The position numbers and the translations under genes are program-made. DNA of 64,000 nucleotides from Pseudomonas sp. (GTDB taxonomy: Bacteria > Pseudomonadota > Gammaproteobacteria > Pseudomonadales > Pseudomonadaceae): contig VMRT01000014.1 in assembly GCA_007713455.1 (NCBI GenBank), positions 1-64,000 of the forward strand. Direction: 5' to 3'. Under the pieces are notes generated by a model. It was not told where the DNA came from. It searched no databases and was given only the letters and a program-made list of their open reading frames with translations. Position 1 is the stretch's first letter. The number at the start of each line of letters is the position of its first letter. Shown here piece after piece: positions 1 through 8,049 of the stretch.

Positions 1-327
1 GGCGTGTGGGGTTCTTGCTGGAATTAGCGAAGGAAACATGCACCAGCAGTAGGTGAAGCATCAACCAGATAATCCGATGAGATGCCGGTCTGTCTCACTC
101 TCATGCAAAGGTAAGATCAACCATTTAATCCGCTTACCCTGTTTTTCTTGTTTCGGCTGCGGACAGGCCGCACGGTGATTTAGCGAGTTCCGTGCCAGAT
201 ACTCAACTCGCTGATTTGCATGGTTTTTATCTTGAGTGTCCAGATAGTTGGATAGCGCTTGTGTCTTGCATCCTGGACAGTGCGGTCCAGCATTCCGGAC
301 AACGTCGCCGTCCGGAACGCTCCGGCC
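1..327. other. Left-edge non-coding stretch
   Basis: No convincing gene is visible. The first 250 bases are noticeably richer in A+T than the rest of the window. An 8-bp perfect inverted repeat (AGCGAGTT at 182-189, AACTCGCT at 205-212, 15-base spacer) is present and could be an operator or a weak hairpin. Two closer hairpins at 273-317 are listed separately. The stretch may be the intergenic tail of a gene lying outside the window. Confidence 0.5.
273..317 (-). terminator. Tandem hairpins after the fatty acid transporter gene
   Basis: Two adjacent perfect hairpins lie just past the stop codon of the minus-strand transporter gene: CTGGAC/GTCCAG (273-278 with 285-290, 6-base loop) and TTCCGGAC/GTCCGGAA (293-300 with 310-317, 9-base loop). 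No clear T-tract follows, so factor-independent termination is only a possibility; they may instead protect the 3' end of the transcript. Confidence 0.35.
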
Positions 328-1668
328 TCAGGTCAGGAAATAGAGCCCTCCGGCGATCACCACGCCGGAGAACACCAGGCAGAGCAGGCAGTAGCCCATG
401 ACGTCGCGGGCACCGAGCCCGGCGATGCCCAGCAGCGGCAGAGCCCAGAACGGCTGGATCATGTTAGTCCAGGCATCGCCCCAGGCGATCGCCATGGCCG
501 TGACTTCCGGTGCCACGCCGAGCGCGGCGCCAGCCGGCAGCATGATCGGCCCCTGTACCGCCCACTGGCCGCCGCCGGAGGGCACGAAGACGTTGACCAG
601 CCCAGCACTGAGAAAGGCCAGCACCGGGAAGCTCTCGGTCGTCGACCAGGTGACGAAGGTGTCGGTGACCTGCCGGCCGAGCGATACGCCGGCCGCATTG
701 GCGCCGACCATCATCCCCATGATCCCGGCGTAGAAGGGGAACTGCACGACGATGCCGGCGATGCCGCGAATGCTCTCCTCGATGGCGCGCATGTAGCGCT
801 CCGGCGTGCCATGCATCAGCAGGCCGGCGAAGAGAAAGATCGAGATCACGATGTTCAGGCTCAACGCCAGGCCGTTCTCGCTGAAGTGCCGGTAGAAGAA
901 CAGCACCGCCAGCGCGACCATGATCAGGCCGAGGATGCGGCTGTCGTCCAAACGCTGGGTGGCGGTTTCCCGTGGGATGTCGCTCGGCTGGGGCTCTTCC
1001 AGCAGCGCCGGGTCGACCACTTTCGGCGTCTTCGGCTGCATGGCCCAGTTCAGCAGCGGCAGGCCGACCACCAGCACGGCGATGATGATCAGGTTGTAGG
1101 AGGCGAACAGCGTCTGGCCGACGCCGATGGCCTCGGTCAGTGCGCCACCGGTCATCTTTTCCAGATCGGCGCCACCGCTGGCCAGCGACAGCGGAATCGA
1201 GCCGGAAAAGCCGCCGTGCCAGATCAGGAAGCCGGAGTAGGCCGAAGCCACCAGCAGCGGATAGTCGACGCCGCGCACCTGTCGCGCCAGCGCGCGGGCG
1301 AACACCGCGCCGATGACCAGGCCGAAACCCCAGTTGATCCAGGAACCGGCCAACGCAACGAGCGTGACCAGCACGATGGCCTGCCCCGGGGACTGCGGGA
1401 TGCGGGCCATGCGGTCGAGCAGTCGGTTGATCGCCGGCGCCCGTGCCAAGGCATGGCCGGTGACCAGGATCAGCGACATCTGCATGGTGAAGGCCAGCAG
1501 GTTCCAGAAGCCGTTGCCCCAGTGCTGCGCCATCGCCGGCAGGCCCTGACCGGTGCTGAGCATGGCGGCGATCAGCACGATCAGCGTGAGCAGGATGGCG
1601 AAGACGAAGGGCGAGGGGAGGAAGCGTTGCACCAGGTAGACGCTGACCGCGGTTATTCTGTTGAGCAC
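328..1668 (-). CDS. atoE: Short-chain fatty acid transporter, AtoE family
   Basis: 446 residues, strongly hydrophobic throughout, with about ten or more predicted membrane segments. The N-terminal stretch with LPSPFVFAILLT and the later GGGQWAVQGP motif (in the last third) are typical of the AtoE/TIGR00366 short-chain fatty acid transporters, which import acetoacetate, butyrate and similar acids across the inner membrane. Translation probably begins at a GTG at 1668, because an AAGGGAG ribosome site lies about ten bases upstream and no better ATG is present. No atoDAB genes are adjacent, so the substrate is inferred from family only. Confidence 0.85.
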   Translation of the reverse strand: MLNRITAVSVYLVQRFLPSPFVFAILLTLIVLIAAMLSTGQGLPAMAQHWGNGFWNLLAFTMQMSLILVTGHALARAPAINRLLDRMARIPQSPGQAIVLVTLVALAGSWINWGFGLVIGAVFARALARQVRGVDYPLLVASAYSGFLIWHGGFSGSIPLSLASGGADLEKMTGGALTEAIGVGQTLFASYNLIIIAVLVVGLPLLNWAMQPKTPKVVDPALLEEPQPSDIPRETATQRLDDSRILGLIMVALAVLFFYRHFSENGLALSLNIVISIFLFAGLLMHGTPERYMRAIEESIRGIAGIVVQFPFYAGIMGMMVGANAAGVSLGRQVTDTFVTWSTTESFPVLAFLSAGLVNVFVPSGGGQWAVQGPIMLPAGAALGVAPEVTAMAIAWGDAWTNMIQPFWALPLLGIAGLGARDVMGYCLLCLVFSGVVIAGGLYFLT

Positions 1669-1774
1669 GATGGGGTTCTCCCTTGTTGTCGTTATGTCGC
1701 CGCGCAGGTGCGGCGCTTCGCTTATGAGTGCGGCGGCGGCCGGCTGTTCCCGCTGCGCTTGAGGAGGTTGGTCG

Positions 1775-2188
1775 ATGCGTGTTGCGCTTTTATTGTCGCT
1801 GCTGCTTGTGGGCTCCGCTCAGGCGCAAGAGCCGCTGCGGCTGCGCCTTCAGGGGCACGAGCTGCACGCCGAATACGCGCAGACCGTCGCCCAGCGCGAA
1901 CGCGGGCTGATGGGGCGCAGCGAACTGGCCAGCGACAGCGGCATGTTGTTCCGCTTTGATGAAGTGCGCCGGCACTGCCTGTGGATGAAGGACACACCGC
2001 TGCCGTTGTCCGCGGCGTTCTTCGATGAGGACGGCGTTCTGGTCGATGTGATCGATCTGGAGCCGTTCAATACCCAGATTCGTTGTTCGAAGCGGCCGGC
2101 ACGTTACGCGCTGGAGATGGATCAGGGCTGGTTCGCCGAGCGGGAGATCGGACGGGACGCGCTGCTGGAAGGGATACCGGAGGAGTAG
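1775..2188 (+). CDS. DUF192 family secreted protein
   Basis: 137 residues with a short N-terminal signal peptide ending near residue 17 (AQA), so it is probably periplasmic. The body matches the DUF192 family: RERGLMGR near residue 42, GMLFRFD, and the family hallmark CLWMKDTPLPL around residue 68. The family folds as a small beta barrel of unknown biochemical function. A strong GAGGAGG ribosome site precedes the ATG. It is divergent from the fatty acid transporter and stands alone. Confidence 0.85.
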   Translation: MRVALLLSLLLVGSAQAQEPLRLRLQGHELHAEYAQTVAQRERGLMGRSELASDSGMLFRFDEVRRHCLWMKDTPLPLSAAFFDEDGVLVDVIDLEPFNTQIRCSKRPARYALEMDQGWFAEREIGRDALLEGIPEE

Positions 2189-2210
2189 GAGTGCAAGCGG
2201 TGCGTCGGTG

Positions 2211-2400
2211 CGTAGGGTGGATAACGGCGAAGCCTTATTCACCGTAACCAGGCCAGACGCATGCGGATGTTTGGGACGGTGTCGGAGGCGATCTTGGTGG
2301 ACGCGTGGAAAAGGCTCTGGCCGTTTTCCACCTTACGCTTTCATTCCCTCGTGGCGGCTGCTTCGCCCGTAGGGTGGATAACGGCTCCGCCTTATCCACC
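2211..2400. repeat. Cluster of three GTAGGGTGGAT-type inverted repeats
   Basis: Three imperfect hairpin units lie between the DUF192 gene and the Lrp-type regulator: 2211-2244 (CGTAGGGTGGATAACGGCG then a mirrored CCTTATTCACCG), 2304-2338 (GTGGAAAAGG with CCGTTTTCCACC) and 2368-2400 (CGTAGGGTGGATAACGG with CCTTATCCACC). The same sequence family recurs in at least five other intergenic gaps of this window, always outside genes. It separates convergent genes here and may terminate both transcripts. Confidence 0.8.
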
Positions 2401-2426
2401 GCCTGCCGGGAACCCGGTCTGAAGGC

Positions 2427-2897
2427 TCAATCCAGCGGCAACTCCGTGGTCCGCTTCACCTCGCTCATGGCGATATGCGAGTGCGCCTCCTGCACGTGGG
2501 GGCGTTGCAAAAGCTGGTCGCGCAGGAAGCGTTCGTAGCTGTCGATATCGCGCGCCACCACCTTGAGCAGGTAATCCGACTCGCCGGCCATGGTGTGGCA
2601 TTCCAATACCTCGGGGTAACCCACCACCGCCCGCTCGAACTCGTCGAGGTTGCTGCGTCCGTGGGCCGAGAGCTTGATGTTGACGAACACCGTCATGTTC
2701 AGCCCGAGCTTCTTCGGGTTGAGCAGGGCGACCTTGCGCTCGATCAGCCCTTCCTCCTGCATGCGGTGGATGCGTCGCCAGCAGGGCGATTGCGACAGTT
2801 CGACCTTCTCGGCGATTTCCGCTGCGGAGAGGTCGGCGTTGTGTTGCAGAAGCAGGAGGATCTTGCGATCGATGCTGCTTAGGGGCGAAGTCTGCAT
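2427..2897 (-). CDS. Lrp/AsnC family transcriptional regulator
   Basis: 156 residues from the ATG at 2897 (MQTSPLSSIDRKILLLL). An N-terminal helix-turn-helix (residues 7-60, with LSAAEIAEKVELSQSPCWRRI) is followed by the ligand-binding RAM domain (from about residue 70; GESDYLLKVVARDI). This is the usual length for the family. An upstream in-frame start at 2939 would add 14 residues with no family support. It is divergent from the indolepyruvate oxidoreductase gene, and a symmetric 15-bp site lies between them, so it probably senses an amino acid and controls that gene. Confidence 0.9.
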   Translation of the reverse strand: MQTSPLSSIDRKILLLLQHNADLSAAEIAEKVELSQSPCWRRIHRMQEEGLIERKVALLNPKKLGLNMTVFVNIKLSAHGRSNLDEFERAVVGYPEVLECHTMAGESDYLLKVVARDIDSYERFLRDQLLQRPHVQEAHSHIAMSEVKRTTELPLD

Positions 2898-2949
2898 GGT
2901 CGTGCCTGTTTTCTTGTTGTTAGCGAATGGGTCATGCACAGAAGCACTG

Positions 2950-2968
2950 TTCTACCGCAAAAGTAGAA
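2950..2968. promoter_or_regulatory. Candidate Lrp/AsnC operator
   Basis: TTCTAC-CGCAAAA-GTAGAA is a perfect 6-bp dyad; its 15-bp core CTACCGCAAAAGTAG has the length and symmetry of Lrp/AsnC family sites with an A-rich centre. It lies 52 bases upstream of the regulator start (2897) and about 170 upstream of the oxidoreductase start (3139), in the divergent promoter region. Assignment to the adjacent regulator is inference. Confidence 0.5.
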
Positions 2969-3138
2969 AGAAAATCTCTCTTCGTCACGGCCAGACTGTT
3001 AATCGACACGCGACGGTGGGGTGATCCCCTGCCGATTGCCGGCGTGGAGAAACAACCGTGCGGTTTCTCCATGACTGCGTCAGGCGGGTAGCGAACAACG
3101 CCACCCTGACTCCGATAACAACAAATTAGGAGCGCCCC

Positions 3139-6100
3139 ATGTCTCTGGCCGAGATCCGTCTGGACGACAAGTACCGGCTTGCAACCGGTCATCTTTACCT
3201 CACCGGCACCCAGGCGCTGACCCGCTTGCCGATGCTGCAGCATCAGCGTGATCAGGCCCGTGGTTTGAATACCGGTGGCTTCATCTCCGGCTATCGCGGC
3301 TCGCCATTGGGCGGGCTGGACAAGAGCCTCTGGGAAGCCCGCGACTACCTCAAGCAACACGCCATTCACTTCCAGCCGGGCGTCAACGAAGAGTTGGCCG
3401 CCACCGCGGTGTGGGGCAGCCAGCAGACCAACCTGTTCCCCGGCGCCAAGTACGACGGCGTGTTCGCCATGTGGTACGGCAAGGGCCCGGGCGTCGACCG
3501 CGCCGGCGACGTGTTCAAGCACGGCAATGCGGCAGGTGTTGCACCCAACGGCGGCGTGCTGCTGCTGGCGGGTGACGACCACGGCTGCAAGTCCTCGACG
3601 CTGCCGCACCAGAGCGAGCATGCCTTCATCGCCGCCTCGATTCCGGTGCTGAACCCCGCCAACGTCCAGGAAATTCTCGATTACGGCATCATCGGCTGGG
3701 AACTGTCGCGCTACTCCGGCTGCTGGGTGGCGCTGAAGACCATTGCCGAGAACGTCGATTCTTCCGCCGTGGTGGAAGTCGATCCGCTGCGCATGCAGAC
3801 ACGTATCCCGGAAGATTTCGAACTGCCCGACGACGGCGTGCACATCCGCTGGCCGGACCCGCCGCTGGCTCAGGAAAAGCGCCTCAACCTGTACAAGATC
3901 TACGCCGCACGCGCCTTCGCCCGTGCCAACAACCTGAACCGGGTGATGCTCGATTCGCCGAATCCGCGCATGGGCATCATCACCACCGGCAAGTCCTATC
4001 TCGACGTGCGCCAGGCGCTGGATGACCTGGGCCTGGACGAAGCGCTGTGCGCCTCGGTCGGCCTGCGGGTGCTCAAGGTCGGCATGAGCTGGCCGCTGGA
4101 GCCGGTCTCGGTGCACGAGTTCGCCCAGGGGCTGGACGAGATTCTGGTGGTCGAGGAGAAGCGCAGCATCATCGAGGACCAGCTCACCGGGCAGCTCTAC
4201 AACTGGCCGGTCAGCAAGCGTCCGCGGGTGGTCGGCGAGTTCGACGAGCAGGGCAATTCATTGCTGCCGAACCTCTCCGAGCTGACCCCGGCGATGATCG
4301 CGCGGGTGATCGCCAAGCGCCTCGCGCCGATCTACACCAGCGACAGCATCCAGGCCCGGCTGGCCTTCCTTGCCGCCAAGGAGAAGGCCCTGGCCGCGCG
4401 CAGCTACGACACCGTGCGCACCCCGCACTACTGCTCCGGTTGCCCGCACAACAGTTCGACCAAGGTGCCGGAGGGCAGTCGCGCCTCGGCCGGTATCGGC
4501 TGTCACTACATGGTGCAGTGGATGGACCGGCGCACCGAGACCTTTACCCAGATGGGCGGCGAGGGCGTCAACTGGATCGGCCAGGCGCCGTTCACCGACA
4601 CCCCGCACATGTTCCAGAACCTCGGCGACGGCACCTACTTCCACTCCGGCAGCCTGGCCGTGCGTGCGGCCGTCGCGGCCGGCGTGAACGTGACCTACAA
4701 GATTCTCTACAACGATGCCGTGGCCATGACCGGCGGCCAGCCCATCGACGGCGAGCTGCGCGTCGACCAGCTCAGCCGGCAGATCTTCCACGAGGGCGTC
4801 AAACGCATCGCCCTGGTCAGCGACGAGCCGGACAAGTACCCGACCCGCGACAGCTTCGCGCCGATCACCAGCTTCCATCACCGCCGCGAACTGGATGCCG
4901 TGCAGCGTGAGCTGCGCGAATTCAAGGGCGTCTCGGTGATCATCTACGACCAGACCTGCGCCACCGAGAAGCGTCGTCGGCGCAAGCGCGGCAAGCTGGA
5001 AGACCCGGCCAAGCGCGCCTTCATCAACCCGGCGGTGTGCGAGGGTTGCGGCGACTGCGGTGAGAAGTCCAACTGCCTGGCGGTGCTGCCACTGGAAACC
5101 GAACTGGGGCGCAAGCGCGAGATCGATCAGAACGCCTGCAACAAGGACTTCTCCTGCGTCGAGGGCTTCTGCCCGAGCTTCGTCACCGTGCATGGCGGCG
5201 GGTTGCGTAAGCCCGAAGCCGTAGCCGGCGGTATCGAGGCGGCGACATTGCCCGAGCCTCAGCACCCAACGCTGGATCGCCCATGGAACGTGCTGATTCC
5301 GGGTGTCGGCGGCAGCGGTGTGACTACCCTTGGCGCGCTGCTCGGCATGGCCGCGCACCTGGAAGGCAAGGGCTGCACGGTGCTCGACCAGGCCGGCCTG
5401 GCGCAGAAGTTCGGCCCGGTGACCACCCACGTGCGCATCGCCGCGAAGCAGAGCGACATCTACGCGGTGCGTATCGCCGCCGGTGAGGCCGATCTGCTGC
5501 TCGGCTGCGACCTGATTGTCGCGGCGGGCGACGAGTCACTGACCCGCCTCAACGAGCAGATCAGCAACGCCGTGGTGAACAGCCACGAATCGGCCACCGC
5601 CGAGTTCACCCGCAACCCCGATGCCCAGGTGCCCGGCGCGGCCATGCGCCAGGCCATCAGCGCGGCGGTCGGTGCCGACAAGACCCACTTCGTCGACGCC
5701 ACCCGCCTGGCCACGCGACTGCTCGGCGACAGCATCGCCACCAACCTGTTCCTGCTCGGCTTCGCCTATCAGCAGGGGCTGCTGCCGATCAGCGCCGAGG
5801 CCATCGAGAAGGCCATCGAACTCAATGGCGTTGCCGCCAAGCTTAATCTGCAGGCCTTCCGCTGGGGCCGCCGTGCCGTGCTCGAACGCGAGGCCGTGGA
5901 GGGGCTGGCGCGCCCGGTCGAAGTGGCAGAGCCAATCTGCAAGACCCTGGAAGAGATCGTCGAGTGGCGCGTGGATTTCCTTACCCGCTACCAGAACGCC
6001 GGGCTGGCGCGCCGCTATCGCCAGCTTGTCGAGCGTGTGCGCGAGGCCGATAGCGCGGACGATCTGGCGCTGTCCAAGGCCGTTGCCCGCTACTACTTCA

Positions 6101-6609
6101 AGCTCCTGGCCTACAAGGATGAGTACGAGGTGGCGCGCCTCTACAGCGAGCCGGAATTCCGCCAGCAGCTCGAGGCGCAGTTCGAGGGCGACTACCGGCT
6201 GCAGTTCCACCTCGCCCCGGCCTGGCTGGCCAAGCGTGACCCCGTCACTGGCGAGCCGCGCAAGCGCGAGCTGGGGGCGTGGATGCTCAATGTGTTCGGC
6301 GTGCTGGCCAAGTTTCGCTTCCTGCGCGGCACGCCTCTGGACCCGTTCGGCTATGGCCACGACCGCCGCGTCGAGCGCCAGCTGATCACCGAGTACGAGA
6401 AGACCGTGGACGAGCTGCTGGCCCAGCTCAAGCCGACCAACTACCGCACTGCCGTGGCCATCGCCGCGCTGCCGGAACAGATCCGCGGCTACGGCCCGGT
6501 GAAGGAGCGCTCCATCGCCAGGGCCCGCCAGCAGGAGAAGTTGCTCCGCGAGCAGCTGGCCAAGGGCGACGAGGTACAGAGCGTGCGGCTGTTCCAGCCG
6601 GCGGCCTAG
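3139..6609 (+). CDS. Indolepyruvate ferredoxin oxidoreductase, fused subunits
   Basis: 1156 residues. Members of this family oxidatively decarboxylate aryl pyruvates (indolepyruvate, phenylpyruvate, hydroxyphenylpyruvate) or branched-chain 2-oxoacids to acyl-CoA, passing electrons to ferredoxin. The N-terminal half carries pyrimidine- and TPP-binding parts of the IorA type (SGYRGSPLGGLD near residue 52; CSGCPHN near 433). A cysteine-rich iron-sulfur segment follows (CEGCGDCGEKSNC from about residue 634), and the C-terminal part is IorB-like (GVGGSGVTTLGALLG near 720). This one-chain layout is the usual one in Proteobacteria. AGGAG precedes the ATG. The next gene makes 2-oxoacids from amino acids, which fits as substrate supply. 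Confidence 0.92.
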   Translation: MSLAEIRLDDKYRLATGHLYLTGTQALTRLPMLQHQRDQARGLNTGGFISGYRGSPLGGLDKSLWEARDYLKQHAIHFQPGVNEELAATAVWGSQQTNLFPGAKYDGVFAMWYGKGPGVDRAGDVFKHGNAAGVAPNGGVLLLAGDDHGCKSSTLPHQSEHAFIAASIPVLNPANVQEILDYGIIGWELSRYSGCWVALKTIAENVDSSAVVEVDPLRMQTRIPEDFELPDDGVHIRWPDPPLAQEKRLNLYKIYAARAFARANNLNRVMLDSPNPRMGIITTGKSYLDVRQALDDLGLDEALCASVGLRVLKVGMSWPLEPVSVHEFAQGLDEILVVEEKRSIIEDQLTGQLYNWPVSKRPRVVGEFDEQGNSLLPNLSELTPAMIARVIAKRLAPIYTSDSIQARLAFLAAKEKALAARSYDTVRTPHYCSGCPHNSSTKVPEGSRASAGIGCHYMVQWMDRRTETFTQMGGEGVNWIGQAPFTDTPHMFQNLGDGTYFHSGSLAVRAAVAAGVNVTYKILYNDAVAMTGGQPIDGELRVDQLSRQIFHEGVKRIALVSDEPDKYPTRDSFAPITSFHHRRELDAVQRELREFKGVSVIIYDQTCATEKRRRRKRGKLEDPAKRAFINPAVCEGCGDCGEKSNCLAVLPLETELGRKREIDQNACNKDFSCVEGFCPSFVTVHGGGLRKPEAVAGGIEAATLPEPQHPTLDRPWNVLIPGVGGSGVTTLGALLGMAAHLEGKGCTVLDQAGLAQKFGPVTTHVRIAAKQSDIYAVRIAAGEADLLLGCDLIVAAGDESLTRLNEQISNAVVNSHESATAEFTRNPDAQVPGAAMRQAISAAVGADKTHFVDATRLATRLLGDSIATNLFLLGFAYQQGLLPISAEAIEKAIELNGVAAKLNLQAFRWGRRAVLEREAVEGLARPVEVAEPICKTLEEIVEWRVDFLTRYQNAGLARRYRQLVERVREADSADDLALSKAVARYYFKLLAYKDEYEVARLYSEPEFRQQLEAQFEGDYRLQFHLAPAWLAKRDPVTGEPRKRELGAWMLNVFGVLAKFRFLRGTPLDPFGYGHDRRVERQLITEYEKTVDELLAQLKPTNYRTAVAIAALPEQIRGYGPVKERSIARARQQEKLLREQLAKGDEVQSVRLFQPAA

Positions 6610-6620
6610 CGCGATGGCGC

Positions 6621-6695
6621 CTTTCGCGGTGGAGGCCGCTCCCACGGGTTGGCCCTGGAGGGGTGTTGTGGGAGCGGTCTTGTTGACCGCGAAGG
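6621..6695. repeat. Inverted pair of Pseudomonas REP elements
   Basis: TTTCGCGGTGGAGGCCGCTCCCAC (here described in two halves: CGCGGTGGAGG, CCGCTCCCAC) at 6622-6645 is mirrored by GTGGGAGCGGTC...GACCGCGAAGG at 6668-6695. The CGCGG...CCGCTCCCAC pattern is the well-known Pseudomonas REP type, and two copies in opposite orientation make a REPIN-like unit. It fills the gap between the oxidoreductase and dehydrogenase genes. Confidence 0.75.
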
Positions 6696-6826
6696 AACCC
6701 GGTTGAGGCGTAACGGGTTCGCTCCCGGTTTCACGGGGCAATTCCGCTCTGACGAGCAGCTCCGTACCAGACAACAAGGCTCTGCTGGCTGCAGAGCATC
6801 AGACCAACAAGAACGAGGTAACCCAA

Positions 6827-7921
6827 ATGTCCGTCTTCGCTAACCCCGACTTCGACCGCCACGAACAGGTGGTTTTCTGCCATGACCAGGCGTCGGGCCT
6901 GAAAGCCATCATCGCCATCCACGACACGCGCCTCGGCCCGGCGCTGGGTGGCTGCCGGATGTTTCCCTACGCCAATGACGACGACGCCCTGCGCGATGTG
7001 CTGCGCCTGTCGCGCGGGATGACGCTGAAATCCTCGCTGGCCGGACTCAAGCTTGGCGGCGGCAAGGCGGTGATCATCGGTGATCCGCACACAGGCAAGA
7101 GCCAGGCGCTGCTGCATGCGATGGGTGATTTCGTCGACAGCCTAGGCGGGCGCTACATCACCGCCGCCGACTCCGGCACCGGCGATGCCGAGATGCAGGC
7201 CTTCGCCCAGCGCACCCGCCATGTGGTCGGCGCCACGCCACGCACCACGCTGGATGGCAGCATCGCCAGCGGCGACCCGTCGCCGTCTACCGCCTACGGC
7301 GTCTTCGTCGGCCTCAAGGAAGCGGTGCGCCAGCGCCTCGGTCGCGACGAGCTGACCGGGCTGAAGGTGGCGATCCAGGGCGTCGGCCACGTCGGCCTGG
7401 GGCTGGCGCGGCACCTGAAAGCGGCCGGCGCCGAACTGTGGGTGGCGGACATCTTCGATGCCAACGTCAAGCAGGCAATGGACGAGCTGGGAGCCAACGT
7501 GGTGCGCCCGCAGGACATCTACGGTCTCGACGTAGACGTCTTCGCGCCCTGCGCCATGGGCGGCATCCTCAACGAGCAGACCCTGGAAGTGCTGCGTGCC
7601 CCGGTGATCGCCGGTGCGGCCAACAACCAGCTGGCCAGCGCCGAGATCGGCGTCGAACTGCAGCGGCGCAACCAGCTCTACGCGCCGGACTACGCAATCA
7701 ACGCCGGCGGCATCATCGACGTCTACTACCAGCGCAACGGCGGCAGCGCCGCACAGATCGATGCCCATGTGAACGCCATCGCCGGCACGCTGCGCGAGAT
7801 TTTCGAGCGGGCCGCCGCCAGTGGCGAGTGCACCTCGGTGATCGCTGACCGCCTGGCGCTCGAGCGCTTGCAGGCCGGCGGCGCGCCGCAGGTCGCGACG
7901 CTGCAGCGGCAGGCTTCATGA
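6827..7921 (+). CDS. Leu/Phe/Val dehydrogenase
   Basis: 364 residues, the normal length for NAD-dependent leucine/phenylalanine/valine dehydrogenases, which deaminate these amino acids to 2-oxoacids and ammonia. The catalytic domain contains the glycine-rich [13 protein letters not shown] with its conserved lysine (about residues 76-88). The nucleotide-binding domain begins with [13 protein letters not shown] (about 185). GAGG precedes the ATG. Placement between the aryl-pyruvate oxidoreductase and the homogentisate genes suggests phenylalanine or branched-chain amino acids as substrates, but the exact specificity cannot be read from sequence. Confidence 0.9.
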   Translation: MSVFANPDFDRHEQVVFCHDQASGLKAIIAIHDTRLGPALGGCRMFPYANDDDALRDVLRLSRGMTLKSSLAGLKLGGGKAVIIGDPHTGKSQALLHAMGDFVDSLGGRYITAADSGTGDAEMQAFAQRTRHVVGATPRTTLDGSIASGDPSPSTAYGVFVGLKEAVRQRLGRDELTGLKVAIQGVGHVGLGLARHLKAAGAELWVADIFDANVKQAMDELGANVVRPQDIYGLDVDVFAPCAMGGILNEQTLEVLRAPVIAGAANNQLASAEIGVELQRRNQLYAPDYAINAGGIIDVYYQRNGGSAAQIDAHVNAIAGTLREIFERAAASGECTSVIADRLALERLQAGGAPQVATLQRQAS

Positions 7922-8049
7922 CGGCACATGGCCGGTCGCCCGAGCGCGCCGGCCTTCGCTGAGCGGGGCGGCGGGCTCTGATCGCCAGCGCCGTGCCCGC
8001 TCCGTTCGTTCGCACCATCCCTGACAAAAACAACAAGCAGGAATCCGCA

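Noticed and set aside
259-1959. Long plus-strand open frame opposite the fatty acid transporter
   Set aside because: Composition rich in Arg, Gln, His and Gly, no family motif; it is the antisense shadow of a clear AtoE-type membrane protein.
4258-5430. Minus-strand open frame of 390 codons inside the indolepyruvate oxidoreductase gene
   Set aside because: No recognisable domain and the opposite strand encodes a continuous conserved enzyme; high-GC third positions create such shadows.
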